Assembly (NCBI GenBank): GCA_907163345.1
Contig: CAJQUN010001307.1
Location: 16,001 to 80,000, forward strand
From: Haberlea rhodopensis
Lineage: Eukaryota; Streptophyta; Magnoliopsida; Lamiales; Gesneriaceae
Direction of reading: 5' to 3'
Length of the DNA stretch: 64,000 bases
Shown here one piece after another: positions 1 through 11,351 of this stretch. The position numbers and the translations under genes were made by a program. The notes below the pieces were generated by a model. It was not told where the DNA came from. It was given only the letters and a program-made list of their open reading frames with translations, and did no database searches. Positions within the stretch are counted from its first letter, which is position 1; every line of letters begins with the position of its first letter.

Positions 1-1030
1 ATGACGGGGTTTCCCAATACTGCTCTCCCCACAATGGCTCAAATCGCCTTGATATGTGCTCCAATATTCTTGTATATTATAATATGACTTGACAAATGTT
101 TTTGCGTTTACGCCACAATTTCGACATACTTGATCTCTTCCATCATACGTTATCAGTTGATTTTCTGATCCAGCTTTCCAACACAAGTCTTTTAAGTGCA
201 TGTTTTTTAAGTTACTATTAAAGTTTGAGCACAGATGTCTCAAACAAAATCGATGCACTCCATGGGGGGTTTGAAGTCGGGGATACATTCGGCCGCTGCA
301 ATAATAAGCTAGCAATCATGTTCTTATCTAAGTTCGAATTATCAAGCAATAGCTCACTCAAGAGACAAGTGCGAGGACCACCATACTTGGTTACTTTGAA
401 TAACCCCTTTTTTTTATCCAAACATGCACGGAGGTACCATCTGCAAGGTATATCCTCTGTATTGTGTTTGCATATTACTTTCCACAATGTTTTTGTACTC
501 TTAACAACGTTGTACTCACGTTTTTCAACCCGTACTGAATAATCCTTAACAGCTGCAGATGAAATTTATCTTTGAAAACCATGTTACAATAGATTTCACC
601 TTTGGAGTAATCATAAAAACTCCCCCAACGACCTGTTGGATTGTCGATCGAATCTCCAAAAACTTTTGGATGTGTCATGGAAAAGAATAAGATTGTTGGA
701 TAAAGATTACGATCATTTATCATGGTTGTAACTGACAATTCTCGTCTCATTGGTGCCTCGTCCTCTTGGTTTTCAATTGCTTCTGCCATCACACCAATAT
801 CAACTTCATCATCATCAGCATCAGCCTCATCATCAGATGGACTGCCCTCTAGTTCGGAATGACTTTCATCACCAAAATCAGCAAACTGTCTGCTCGTGGC
901 TCATCAGCAATATTATCAACATCTACTGAATGATCATCTCGTTCTCTACCACTATATGAACCCTCAGCTTGATGTGGAGCAACATATGTCTCTTGAATAA
1001 TAGATGTAGTAAATCCTTATGAAACACTGC
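1..1030 (-). pseudogene. MULE (MuDR-like) transposase N-terminal remnant
   Basis: Two adjacent minus-strand reading frames (792-475 and 487-218) overlap in different frames and read together like the N-terminal part of a plant Mutator-like transposase. The first carries an acidic run (Asp/Glu/Ala, about 850-790) just upstream of MAEAIEN. The second contains CRWYLRACLDKKKGLFKVTKYGGPRTC in pattern: a Cys-Trp-Leu-Arg-Ala segment, then KYGGPRTC, which is the conserved pre-transposase MuDR DNA-binding region. A frameshift joins the two and the frame closes at 218, so no catalytic DDE domain is seen. The segment is cut by the window edge. Family assignment rests on motif recognition; it is not a functional gene. 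Confidence 0.6.
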
Positions 1031-1574
1031 CACTCATTGGCATTTCTGGAATAGAATTATAATTCATTGGTTCTGCTTGTATATAAAGTTCCAAGCAACT
1101 ATGACCCTGTTCTGAATCAAGTAGCCAAGCTAATCTTTGTCTATGGGTAAAATAGTCTGACGTAACCCCAAAAAATCTTAGAACATATGTCTAGCATATA
1201 ATTTCAAAAGAAACTGGTTGCGATCGAAGCCATTAATATTATATACTTTATTTAATAAGTGTAGAAAATTCATTGTACGGCGTATGGTTGTACCTCTTGA
1301 TGGACAATGATCATATCAGACGAATTCAGAATCTTGTATGATATTACCCCCCAATAAAATAAAACTTGAATCGACATATTTTGATAACAATATAGATAAT
1401 TAAATGTTAATACTAATAAAATCTTTTCTGATGTAGAAGATCAGCTAAAACTGCAACTAGAGAGCATACTCAGAATTTTATTATATAGCAAAAATAATAC
1501 AAAAGAGGTTTTCGAGTGAGTTTTCGTCTGGAAAAATGAGAGGCGGAGGGTTGTATTTATAGTGCGAAAATGCA

Positions 1575-1720
1575 CACGCCAATTAGGTTGGCGTGGCCAT
1601 ATTTTCAAAGGTCACGCCAACTATTTTACACTAGTCACGCCAATTGGGTTGGCGTGACCACACGACACGCGAACCGGGTTGGCGTCTTCTGTCGAAGACG
1701 CCAACTCCGTTGGCGGCTAC
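1575..1720. repeat. cluster of CACGCCAA/TTGGCGTG inverted repeats
   Basis: Within about 150 bp there are repeated copies of CACGCCAA and its complement TTGGCGTG. Hairpins form at 1575-1595 (arms separated by TTAGG), 1636-1656 (separated by TTGGG) and 1681-1702 (GGCGTC...GACGCC), with single arms at 1613-1620 and 1703-1716. The block is far more GC-rich than its flanks. It lies upstream, in minus-strand sense, of the MULE remnant, so it may be element-terminal or subterminal repeats. Confidence 0.6.
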
Positions 1721-1724
1721 GATT

Positions 1725-2300
1725 ACTTGTATAATTTGTTATATTTGGGGTTATTTTGATAATTATTTATTTATTTGAGGTTATTTAGTTTTAAGTTGGG
1801 CAAAAATAATATTAATGAAAAGAAATTGAAAAATAAGGTTATAAACAAAGAGGTTATGGAAGTAACGTGAAACGTGATTTGGGTTAGCGATTCTAAAGAA
1901 ACGTGATGTCACTTAACGGAACTATTCTTGGGAAAAAAAAATTTATTAAACAAAACAAACGTGATTTGAATTCATATATTTTAGCAATATTTTTGTTTTT
2001 TTTAAAAAACCAACAAGAAACGTGATCTTATATCACTTCTTTATTTATAAAAAATTATTTTTTAACATATTTATTTTATTTTAATTAAAAAAATGAGTTT
2101 GTTTGGATAATTGTTTTTTAGAAATTAGGTTTATGATCCAAGACAATTTTAAAAATTAAAATTAGTTTCAATGTGTGGACAAAATTTTTAAACCATAGCG
2201 AAGTTGATAGTAGTTTTAAAATGATTAAATGATTTGAAACAATAGATACACATAAATGTTTTTTTTTATTCAGTCATACAAATACAATATTATTTATATT
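1725..2300. other. AT-rich gene-free stretch
   Basis: No coding frame, RNA gene or clear repeat boundary is visible. The words 'acgtgatttg' and 'aacgtgat' recur at about 1868, 1898, 1960 and 2029, which suggests short degenerate repeats. Confidence 0.4.
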
Positions 2301-2304
2301 CACT

Positions 2305-2523
2305 TTAAATATTCCCTACGGTCCCACAAGCACATCTATGTATCTCTGTTTGTGGTCTTCTAGATGGCTCAGTTTCCCCAACATTATTTGTTTGTGTTTC
2401 ATCAGGTGTAATCATGGCGCTGGACTCACCACTAGCATGATAGTGTGGATTGAAGTCAGAGAATGCAACAGGCGAGACATCAAAATGTGGACGTAATTGT
2501 GAAGAACTAGATACTTCAAGCAT
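2305..2523 (-). pseudogene. possible C-terminal tail of a TE-encoded plant-mobile-domain/MULE protein
   Basis: This is a 72-residue minus-strand frame rich in Ser, Pro, Thr and His that ends in RRPQTEIHRCACGTVGNI. Tails with basic residues followed by a Cys-Gly-Thr end are common in plant-mobile-domain and MULE-associated proteins, but no domain is present here. Upstream sequence (2524-2800) has stops in all frames I followed. The link is inference and the call is weak. Confidence 0.25.
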
Positions 2524-3025
2524 TAGATCAATATATGAGAATCCACCATATGGTTGGGTTGTATGAACCTTAGGAGGCTATGATTTGCTAGCCAGGTATG
2601 ATGAATTAGCGATTGCAATAATACATCGAGTTTGTTGTAGCCACTATATTGCTTATCAGCATCGAGGAAGGTGAATCGTATGATAATACGATGGGTGGTT
2701 ATAGTGAACTCGATGTAGTTGCTATAGTGCTTTTGAGTTTGAGGTAAGAGATAGAAACTTGTGTTGTGACAGTTCAGTTTCGTTGAGTACCAACATAAGT
2801 GTCAACAAATTATTATTATCTCTATTTGAGTGTTCTTGCATTGAGGATGCAATGGTGAACCGTAACAAAAGTTGTGGGATATAGTTAGTGTGGTAACATT
2901 ATTATATCAAATGTGTCTTTTGGGGAGATAGTATTGTTTTTTGATTTTTTTTGTTTGGAACAATGATGTCGTACAGTTAGTATCGATTGCTGGTTGATTT
3001 GTGAATCAACCGTGGTAAGCATTAC
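2524..3025. other. gene-free flank of the gypsy LTR
   Basis: No intact frame is seen. It may hold decayed coding sequence related to the minus-strand frame at 2305-2523. The five bases next to the LTR end are ATTAC (3021-3025), the expected place for a target-site duplication whose partner has been lost. Confidence 0.35.
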
Positions 3026-5049
3026 TGTGAGACCCCGTTATCTAAACAAGATTCTAAGGTGCAATTAAGAGAACTAATCATTCATAAATCAGAGTATTAG
3101 GCCGTGTTGATGATCCTGAACTTAAGAGTTACAGTACCAAAGAAGTTCAAAAGGAATTAGATACATTCCTAACAAAAGTGTACTAAACTAAAGCTTTAGT
3201 CTACACTATGTAGAAGCTATACAAAAGTAATTTCTATTCTGCTAATCCTGTAGCACTCCTTACAGCTCAGCGTATCAACCCCGACCCTGGTTCTCCATGT
3301 CAAAAGCACCTACAAAGACAACCCCCAACACATGAGCACATGGTAATTCATATTCAACATAATATGAATGTAAAGCGTAAATGCATAAACCATAGATATA
3401 AAATACTTCCTAAATTCCAATGCATTTAAAACGTCCATTTTGGTTGTCCCTGTACCATAACTCATAATTAAATCAATAACTGATATTACGATTTTAAACA
3501 AATGTCATGACATAACTTCACTTCTTAAATCTTGAAATCAATCCTAAGTCAGTTCATCATCAGTGTATTTTAATGCCCTTCGCTTCATAACTTTAGAACA
3601 AGCGGACCTCCCCCCCTCGCTACATCATATAAGCGGCATTTCTAACCTCGCTTCATATGGCAAACCTTGCTTCAATGTGCAAGCGGACCTCCACCCCCTC
3701 ACTTCACAGTTTAGCGGCATAGTCATTAAAATCATCACTGTGATAACCGTGACTCGTGGAATATACACCAAATGTTCCACAACATACATATGCAACTACA
3801 ATGCATAATCAACATGTATCACACTCACAATGCATAAACTGATACATACTTGCATCTATCGTGTGTCAAATTAATAAACATATAATACATGTTACTGTTG
3901 GGTGCCCGTACGGCGCTTACGTACCTTTCCAAAATATCTTCAGTTGCAGGGCTCTATCCTCTGCGTTGTGTGGCTACCTGTGATGGCTCTACACAAGTGT
4001 ACAACACAATATTAGATGCTTCAATACAATCCAATACCAAAAACAAATCAAATATAACAATTTGCAAAAATTTGTCATCTCGCGATCGATCGCTACTCAG
4101 CTCCGATCGATCGCGAGATGCTACTGCCTTATTATTCAAAAAATTTAAATTAGCGATCGATCGCCCCTTTATTGGCGATCGATCGCCAAAGGCTACTGGA
4201 CCTCAGCGATTGATCACGCTATTGTGGCGATCAATCGCCAATCCTTTCTGGTCTCGAGCGATCGATCGCTCCTTCAGCAGTGATCGATCGGTAGCTCTGT
4301 TTTCCTTAACGATTTCCAGATTTTCGAGCGCCAACTTTCAAGCCAACAATTATACCACCATAAACGTAAATCATGCCCAAACAAACATGCTTGGGGCTAC
4401 ATTATACTACCATGCAAGCCTCCAAAACAAGTATCACAACAAAAGGCTACTAAACTGGCCATTTTCACTCAAATAAACATGAACTCAAACAAAACTTAAA
4501 CCAAAACAGGTTATGGTTCATCACCCTCTTTTGCTCCAACTTTTGGAAGGTTTCCTCACCAAGAATTTGCAGCCTTCACCTTCCTACTTGTCTGATAGAT
4601 GTTGGACGAAAATGGGGGTGAAGGGGAGGGGTTTTCCAAGTGAGGAGGGTGGAGTGTGGGGAGGGCAAGTTGGGGTATGGGTCAAGTGTTTTCTGCAGAA
4701 AGGGGGGTATGGGTTGAGGGTTGGCAAAATGAGTGGTATGATGTGTTCTTGGTCCCGGTATTTAGCATGTATATTAAAATATCCTCACATGATATTTTAT
4801 AGTATTAATCAAATAAGGTGCATCAAATCTCTAATTAAACATGCTTTACCAAAACACCATCAACACACCCCAATTAATCATGCCATAACTCAAAATCTCA
4901 ACATATACCACATATACCCTGAAATGCATTACTAGATCATGACTAAACATTTCCCCCCAATTATTAATTTAACCCAATAAATTAACACCATAATCTTCTC
5001 ACAACATAATTAATGTTCAAATGCACATAATCATTTCGGGGATATCACA
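3026..5049 (-). mobile_element. Ty3/gypsy 3' LTR
   Basis: Read on the minus strand, the LTR starts TGTGATATCCCCG at 5049 and ends CGGGGTCTCACA at 3026, so it has TG...CA ends inside a short inverted repeat (TGTGA..CCCCG). Its length is 2024 bp, long but normal for chromodomain gypsy elements of the Tekay/Del type. A polypurine tract lies directly before it, and the integrase frame ends about 70 bp upstream, as expected for a 3' LTR. A minus-strand TATA-like box lies near 4790. It holds a palindrome cluster described separately. The open frame at 4513-4935 on the other strand is LTR sequence with no protein similarity I recognise. Confidence 0.8.
4076..4290. repeat. CGATCGATCG palindrome cluster inside gypsy LTR
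   Basis: At least eight copies or near-copies of the palindrome GCGATCGATCGC lie in 215 bp. A perfect 17-bp inverted repeat (4076-4092 and 4104-4120, 11-bp loop) contains two of them. An 18-bp perfect palindrome lies at 4172-4189 and a 16-bp one at about 4257-4272. Others at 4153-4164, 4204, 4224 and 4279 carry one or two changes. Spacing is about 15-40 bp. Confidence 0.85.
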
Positions 5050-5063
5050 ATACTCCCCTACTT
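5050..5063 (-). other. polypurine tract of the gypsy element
   Basis: The minus strand reads AAGTAGGGGAGTAT directly before the LTR start TGTGATATC. This is where the plus-strand primer of an LTR retrotransposon sits. Confidence 0.7.
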
Positions 5064-5120
5064 ATAAGATTTCGTCATCGAAATCAGCATGCACTTACCC
5101 AAAACAAAATAGAACATAAA

Positions 5121-6002
5121 TCACATACCAGAAAACAGTTCTGGATAGTGCTGCACCATGTGTCGCTCCGTCTCCCACGTGGCCTCTTCGACACCCCTGC
5201 GATCCCACTGAACTTTGACCATAGGTATCACCTTGTTCCGAAGTCTGCAATCTGCTCGATCCAAAAGTCTAACAGATCGCTCCACATAAGATACATCGGA
5301 CTCTATCTGAACCTCAGAAGGTTGCAACACATGAGAAGGATCTGGCTCGTACTTCCGCAACATAGATACGTGGAATACATCGTGTATACCGGACAGAGAG
5401 GGCGGTAAGGCCAGTCGGTAAGCCAGGGTGCCAACACGCTGTAAGATCTCGTACGGTCCAACATATCTCGGGGATAACTTCCCCCGCATTCCAAAACGTA
5501 CTACACCTCTAAAAGGTGAGATCTTCAAGAAGACCCTGTCGCCCAACTGAAACTCTAACGATCGACGCCGTTGATTAGCATACGCTGTCTGCCTGTCCTG
5601 AGCTGCTTTCATTTTCCTTCTGGTTACCTTCACCTTTTCTTCCATTTCTTGGACCAACTCTGGTCCTCCGACCGATTTACGGTCCACTTCATCCCAATAT
5701 AAAGGTGACCTACAACGTCTACCATAGAGAGCCTCAAAAGGAGCCATCTGTATGCTTGCCTGGTAGCTATTGTTATAAGAAAATTCTACCAAGGCCACTA
5801 AATCCTGCCAAGAAGCATCAAACTCCAATACACATGCTCTCAACATATCCTCGAGCGTTTGGATAGTACGCTCGGTCTGGCCATCCGTTTGAGGATAGTA
5901 TGATGTGCTCAACCTCAATTCTGTACCCAGGGCTGACTGAAGACCTTCCCAGAAGTGAGATGTAAACCGTGGATCTCGATCAGACACAATCGAAAGAGGG
6001 AT
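5121..6002 (-). pseudogene. Ty3/gypsy integrase C-terminal half with chromo-like region (truncated)
   Basis: The frame opens in the integrase core: SIVSDRDPRFTSHFWEGLQ carries the second catalytic Asp region, then YYPQTDGQTERTIQTLED carries the catalytic Glu. It continues through the linker YGRRCRSPLYW, the GPY/F-type module (GPYEILQRVGTLAYRLALP) and HDVFHVSMLRKY, to a chromo-like tail (PMVKVQWDRRGVEEATWE) and a stop at 5121. This is the normal 3' end of a chromovirus-type polyprotein. The reading continues without a stop to about 6000, where the copia LTR begins. Gag, protease, reverse transcriptase, RNase H and the start of integrase are absent. The remaining frame of about 290 codons is undamaged, so the truncation is likely not very old. 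Confidence 0.9.
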
Positions 6003-6588
6003 TGGTGAATATATGGTAATAGATTACAGTATCCTTGAGATTGGTAATCTCAATGGGAGGATTTATTCTGAAGAATAATTGTGAGGTTTCATTTGACTCT
6101 CTTTTGATGAGAGGTTGTCGTATTGCGGGGCAAAGGAAGTTTGTTGTTAGTTAATATGATAGTTATCATTGTATTATAATTGTTGATTCCGAGACCTTTG
6201 AGAGGTCTGCTGCTCAACTATATAAGCTGTCCCAGCTCTTTTGTTTCATCAATCCAAAAATTCTGCATACATACATATAACATTCTGTTTGAGAGTACAA
6301 CACACTACTAGTGTTCGAAGTAGTCTGCTTGGAGTTCTGCTTCAATCCGAACAGAGGTGAGTTGGCGTTGTACCTTGGAACTCACTTGCCCAGGAGGCCA
6401 TAAGCTAAGATGGGCAAATTTGAGTTTACGGGCACACCGCTTGCTGTGGCCTCGTCCAGAACCATTTCCAGTTTCTTATTGTGCTTTTACAGTTTATAAA
6501 TTGTTACTGTAAGTTCTACTGCTTCTGTATTCAATCAGTGATTGTTTAAACTGATTCAATTCGTCTATTTAAATATACGAAACCAACA
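6003..6588 (+). repeat. copia 5' LTR
   Basis: It starts TGGTGAATATATGG (one change from a TGTTGAATAT-type start) and plausibly ends AACCAACA at 6588. A promoter-like region (CAACTATATAAGC at about 6213) and typical leader sequence follow. A clean tRNA primer site after 6588 is not evident, so the right boundary is approximate. Confidence 0.6.
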
Positions 6589-6859
6589 ATCGCAAGCTCA
6601 AAATTTGTTTTATTTTGTTCTTTAATTTTTTGGAACTGAATCAGTTGGAATAATCCTCCTTTGCTAATTAGAAATTGTTGAATTTTCAACAAGTCATTGT
6701 TTGTGCAGTATCAAAGGTTTGTTGTTTTTTAAACTAGTTTGATATTATTTGTGTTGTGTCGTTTGTGTTCTGTTTTAGCTTAAGGGCTGACCAGATTTCA
6801 AACCGAAATGCTGAGAATACTGATATTCCAGTGGTGAAGCTAGCGGCGCTGAGGTCATC

Positions 6860-7465
6860 ATGTCAGTTCTGAGAAACCTAATGTTGTTCTCTCAATTTGA
6901 GAAACCGGAAAATTTCAAAGATTCCAACTTTAAACGTTGGCAGCATAAGATGGTGTTCTTCTTGACCACCTTGAAGTTGATCAGGTTTCTCAAAGAGGAG
7001 AAACCCGTGGATGACAAAGAGGATCCTCAATCTGCTGTAATAGTCGAATCATGGATGAATGCCGACCACCTCTGTCGCAACTACGTGCTGAATTCTCTTG
7101 ATGATGCACTTTTCAATGTGTATTCCCCTAAAGAAAGTGCGAAGGATCTTTGAGAATTGTTAGAAATGAAGTATAAAGTTGACAAAGCAGGCGCAAAGAA
7201 ATTTGTAGCCGTACTATTCCATGACTATCGAATGGTAGATGGCAAGAACGTTGTTGAGCAATGCGAAGAGTTGTAGCTGATATATCATGAACTTGTTGCT
7301 GAATGTATGGGGCTAAATGATGCCCTCCAAGTGGCGATGATGATTGAAAAAAATACCGCTGTCTTGGAAGGACTTCAAGAGCTACCTGAAGCACAAACAA
7401 AAGACGATGAATCTCGAGGACCTTATCAGGAGCCTGCGCATCAAGCAAGACAACCGAAAAGTTGA
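6860..7465 (+). pseudogene. copia gag
   Basis: The frame starts MSVLRNLMLFSQFEKPENF and contains the copia gag signature FKRWQHKMVFFLTTL (retrotran_gag N-terminal type). It then continues past an in-frame stop after SAKDL (about 7151) and another after QCEEL (about 7275). This is the capsid-like protein of the copia element and is not translatable as one product. Confidence 0.75.
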
Positions 7466-7579
7466 CAAGAAATCAATGGAATGATTTCCAAGGCCAACGT
7501 GGTTGAAGTTGGGGACAGCTCCCGCGGGAATAAGCGCAAATGCACTTTTGATTAAAAGGGAGAAACTCAGAACGGGAAG

Positions 7580-8205
7580 TTCACCGGTGACTGTTACGTG
7601 TGCGGTAATCCTAACCATAAAGCCAAGGACTGCACTCAACGCCAAACCAATGAGGGTAAAATGAAGATAGTCCCAAACAAAGGCAAAGGCAAGAGACCTG
7701 TTCATGCCCACATTGCTGAGGACAACCTGAGCTCCGACATGGATGATATGCATCTGACTGCGGTGGTGTCGAATGTGAACCTTGTTGGTGGCAATTCCAA
7801 GAAATGATGGGTGGACACTGGGGCTACTCGCCACATATGCGCCAACAAATGGATGTTCAAGACCTATCAACTGGTAAATGATGAGCACTGCTACATGGGA
7901 AATTCAGCAGTCTCAAAAGTTGAAGGTAAAAGGACGGTTGTGCTAAAAATGACTTCCAGCAAAGAGTTGACTCTTACCGAGGTGCTCAACGTGCTCGGGA
8001 GCAGTGCTGAACAAGAAAGGCTTTTGGCCTGTGTTCGAATCCGACAAAGTCATTCTGTCCAAGGGTGGTATGTTCGTGGGTAAAGGCTACTTGGCAAATA
8101 ACATCTTCAAGATGATTGTAATGACTTTTGCTCCTAAGGTTAAGTCTAGTATAGAGATTGAGATTGATGTAAATGCAGCCAATAAGGTTAAATGCAGCCA
8201 ATGAG
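7580..8205 (+). pseudogene. copia nucleocapsid zinc knuckle and aspartic protease
   Basis: A CCHC knuckle (CYVCGNPNHKAKDC, spacing C-X2-C-X4-H-X4-C) lies at 7594-7635. After a stop at 7805-7807 the frame gives WVDTGATRHICANK, the copia protease active site D-T/S-G-A. Protease sequence continues (KRTVVLKMTSSKELTLTEVLNV) to about 7995, where a frameshift moves to a second frame (LLNKKGFWPVFESDKVILSKGGMFVGKGY). These are pieces of one decayed polyprotein. Confidence 0.75.
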
Positions 8206-8239
8206 GCTAGCACAAGTAATGTAAAGACTGTTGTCAATG

Positions 8240-9148
8240 TGGCTAATACAACTTTAAATTTGATTATACTTGTGAGTCGTTACATATGTGGCATGGTAGA
8301 TTATGACATGTGAATTTTAAGTCCTTACAAAGACTAATGTCTCTTAATCTATTACCAAAATTTAACATCAATCATAAACACAAGTGTGAGACTTGTGTAG
8401 ATGCCAAATTAACCAAGTCTTCATTCCACTCAATTGAGCGAAGCACCAAACCGTTAAACTTGATCCATACAGATGTATGCGATCTAAAATATGTACAATC
8501 TAGAGGCAGTAAAAATTATTTCATAACTTTTATCGATGATTGTACAAGATATTGTTATGTCTACTTAATGAGAAGTAAAGACGAAGCAATAGACATGTTC
8601 ATTCACTACAGGAATGAAGATGAGAATCAATTCGATAAAAAGATTAAAATTCTTGGAAGTGACCGAGGTGGTGAATACGAGTCACCATTTGCACAAATAT
8701 GTACTGAGAGTTGCATTATTCATCAAACCAGTGCGCCCTATTCTCCCGAGCAAAATGGTATTGCTGAAAGGAAGAATAGAACGCTTAAGAAAATGATAAA
8801 TGCAATGCTTATAAGTTCTGACTTACCTCAGAACTTGTGGGGAGAAGCTCTGCTTTCCGCCAACTATGTGTTAAACAGTGTACCACATAAAAAGTTGGAT
8901 AAAACGCCTTATGAATTGTGGAAAGGTCACCCACCTAGCTACAAGTTTGTAAGGGTTTGGGCTGTCTAGCAAATGTACCAATTCCTCCTTCTAAACGGAC
9001 TAGGATAGAACCTAAGAGAGTGGATTGTGTATTTATACGATATTCGCAAGATAGTAATGCCTATCGATTTCTGATACACAAGTCAGATAATGCAGAAATG
9101 CATGTAAATACTATCATTGAGGCTATGGATCCTTCGTTCTTTGAATAA
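8240..9148 (+). pseudogene. copia integrase
   Basis: The pre-integrase domain (LWHGRL, then HKCETCVDAKLTKSSFHS, with the HHCC zinc-binding Cys pair) leads into the catalytic core. The three acidic positions are in HTDVCDL, ILGSDRGGEY and SPEQNGIAERKNRTL. The tail GHPPSYKFVRVWAV is followed by a one-base shift into GCLANVPIPPSKRTRIEPK. A stop interrupts the pre-integrase domain at about 8306. The core itself (8310-8960) is open. Confidence 0.85.
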
Positions 9149-9289
9149 ATCCTTCCCCACAAAACTCAAACATTGACTGAAACCAATGTTGATAGATATG
9201 TGCGGGGATAGAGAATCTCAAGAAAACGTAGAATCACCTAGACGAAGCAAAAGAACGAGAAAAGAGAAGTCTTTTGGCTTAGATTTCTA

Positions 9290-9844
9290 AACATTTCTGT
9301 TGGAAAAGGATCCGGCTACTTTCAAGGAAGCAATATCCTCCCCAGACTCTAATATTTGGAAAGAAGCGGTGAACAATGAGATATAATCTATCTTACATAA
9401 TCATACTTGGGAACTAGTAGATCTTCCTGCAGGTTGTAAACCACTAGGCCACAAGTGGATCTTCAAGAGGAAGATGAAAGCTAATGGTACAGAAGATTAA
9501 GTACAAGGCTAGACTTAGACAAACCGAGGGTGTTGATTATTTCGACACATATGTTCCTGTATCCAGGAAAACGTCGATAATATTAATAATTGTATTTGCT
9601 GTATGATCCATCAAATGGATATAAAAATGGCTTTTCTAAATGTAGAGTTATAATATGAGGTTTACATGGACCAACCTGAAGGGTTTGTAGTTTCAGGTAA
9701 AGAAATGAAGGTGTGTACACTTATGAAATCCTTGTATGGATTAAAACAAGCACCTAAACAATGGCACGAAAAGTTTGATATCGTCATACTTTCAAATGGA
9801 TTTAAAACAAACCAATGCGATAAATGCGTCCACGTGAAAGGAGA
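9290..9844 (+). pseudogene. copia reverse transcriptase, 5' part
   Basis: The frames read FKEAISSPDSNIWKEAV, WELVDLPAGCKPLGHKWIFK, then MDQPEGFVVSGKEMKVCTL and SLYGLKQAPKQWHEKFD, all landmark copia reverse-transcriptase phrases. Several frameshifts and stops separate them. The frame is interrupted at about 9844 just after CVHVKGDD by an insertion and resumes at 11352. Confidence 0.85.
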
Positions 9845-11351
9845 TGATGAGTGTAAAACATACCGCAAGAGTACGATGTCAAGTTTTAGTATAGGAATTT
9901 GAATTACGAATGTCGAACCCACGGGGATTGAAAATTAAGTTATACCAATTACTGTAATTAGAATAGTCTCGACTTTATTTAGATAATCAATCAATTGAAT
10001 TAACTAATTAATCTACTAAAATAAAATAAGAAATTAACAAGATGAAAATTTAAGTGGAGAAAATTAATGAGAACGGATTCTAGAGGTTCGGCTTCACTCA
10101 ACTATCCACTATGTCATGTTCTTCTAATTTATTAACCACGAATCCTTGTTATTCAATTACCTCTCTCTAGTATTAAATAGAAATAATCATTCAACAATCA
10201 TCTTGATGTGTCCACCTAAGATAAATTATTAAACAATTCAATAGCGCTAGATTCGTTCTATGGCTTCATTGGAGCTATACGTCTCTCGACTATATAAACT
10301 TCCAACGATGTAAATTCCTACGGTCCTATTCAAAACCCCCTCTCTCGAGTGATAGATTCTAAATAAATATGATAATTCAACTAGTGATAAGTTAATTGGA
10401 ACACATTCAAATCAGGAAACACAAATAAACTAAACGAAAAACCAAAATATATTCAATCAGTAATCAACGACATAGTTTCAAGTCAAGATACGTCTAACTC
10501 TAGAATAATAAATTAGTTCATGAATACATTAAAAACACATATACATGTCTTTAATTATCATAAAGATAAAGGAAGAAATAATCAAATGAATATGAAGATG
10601 ACACTCCATCTCCGGTAGTTGTCGTCGCCTTCTCCGTCGTCAAAATCTTTGTCTTTTGTTGTAAGCGCACCGCATCGAATTGATCTCCTCCCCTTTCACA
10701 TATTTGCTCTCGGTCGTGTTTCTTACGTGAAATTCTTCACGTCCGACCGTGAAGTCTTCTTCTTGTGCGTCAATTGTTCTCCGTAAAAAAATCCTCCAAT
10801 CTTCCTGAACGTCCGTGTATATATATTATCTTGATGTTTCAGGTTCAATTAGAGTCCAAGAATTAAGGTAAGAAATCTTCTTTTTATTCTCGTCCAATCT
10901 TCTCTTTTCAAATCTCTTCCTCTATCTTTTTGCTTCTCAATATTTTAATAAATCAATTATTAAACCCCAAGAAATTTCTATTTTTCCATTATCATTAACT
11001 CCTATTGACCCACGTGAGCAATGAATCACCGTGTAGTCTACCAAATCTCACGTGAATGCGCCCCTCTAAACCTGATGTAGATTCGCAAATGTGTCGCTGG
11101 AGCATCGCATGTTGTGGCATCCTAGCGTCATGTATTCTGTATCGGTGCATGATTTTTTTCATTGTAGAGTCCCAATTTGAATTCTTGTAACATTTATGCA
11201 TTTCTCATCATCTTTTAGTAATACAATGCTTAATTCATTGGATTCCTACAAAACAACATAAACAACAACAAAAGACGTAACTCTGCTCGAATACTAACAT
11301 AAAAACCAAATAAAAAAAGAACAAGATATAAGTGCAAATTTGCACTTATCA
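9845..11351. mobile_element. 1.5-kb non-coding insertion in copia reverse transcriptase
   Basis: The copia frame stops matching at about 9844 and resumes at 11352 (GCNTN..VIICLYVNNM), so about 1507 bp were added. The ends are similar inverted sequences: TGATGAGTGTAAA on the left and, read inward from the right, TGATAAGTGCAAA. The right end also holds a 22-bp perfect palindrome (11328-11349). The interior has no meaningful coding frame. The left end resembles a widespread plant repeat ('taccgcaagagtacg...tcgaacccacgggga') that I know only as an unnamed non-autonomous element. The superfamily is undetermined. Confidence 0.65.

Noticed and set aside
225..542. 105-codon plus-strand frame
   Set aside because: Antisense shadow of the MULE transposase remnant.
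4513..4935. 140-codon plus-strand frame
   Set aside because: It lies wholly inside the gypsy LTR, opposite to the element's direction, and has no domain.
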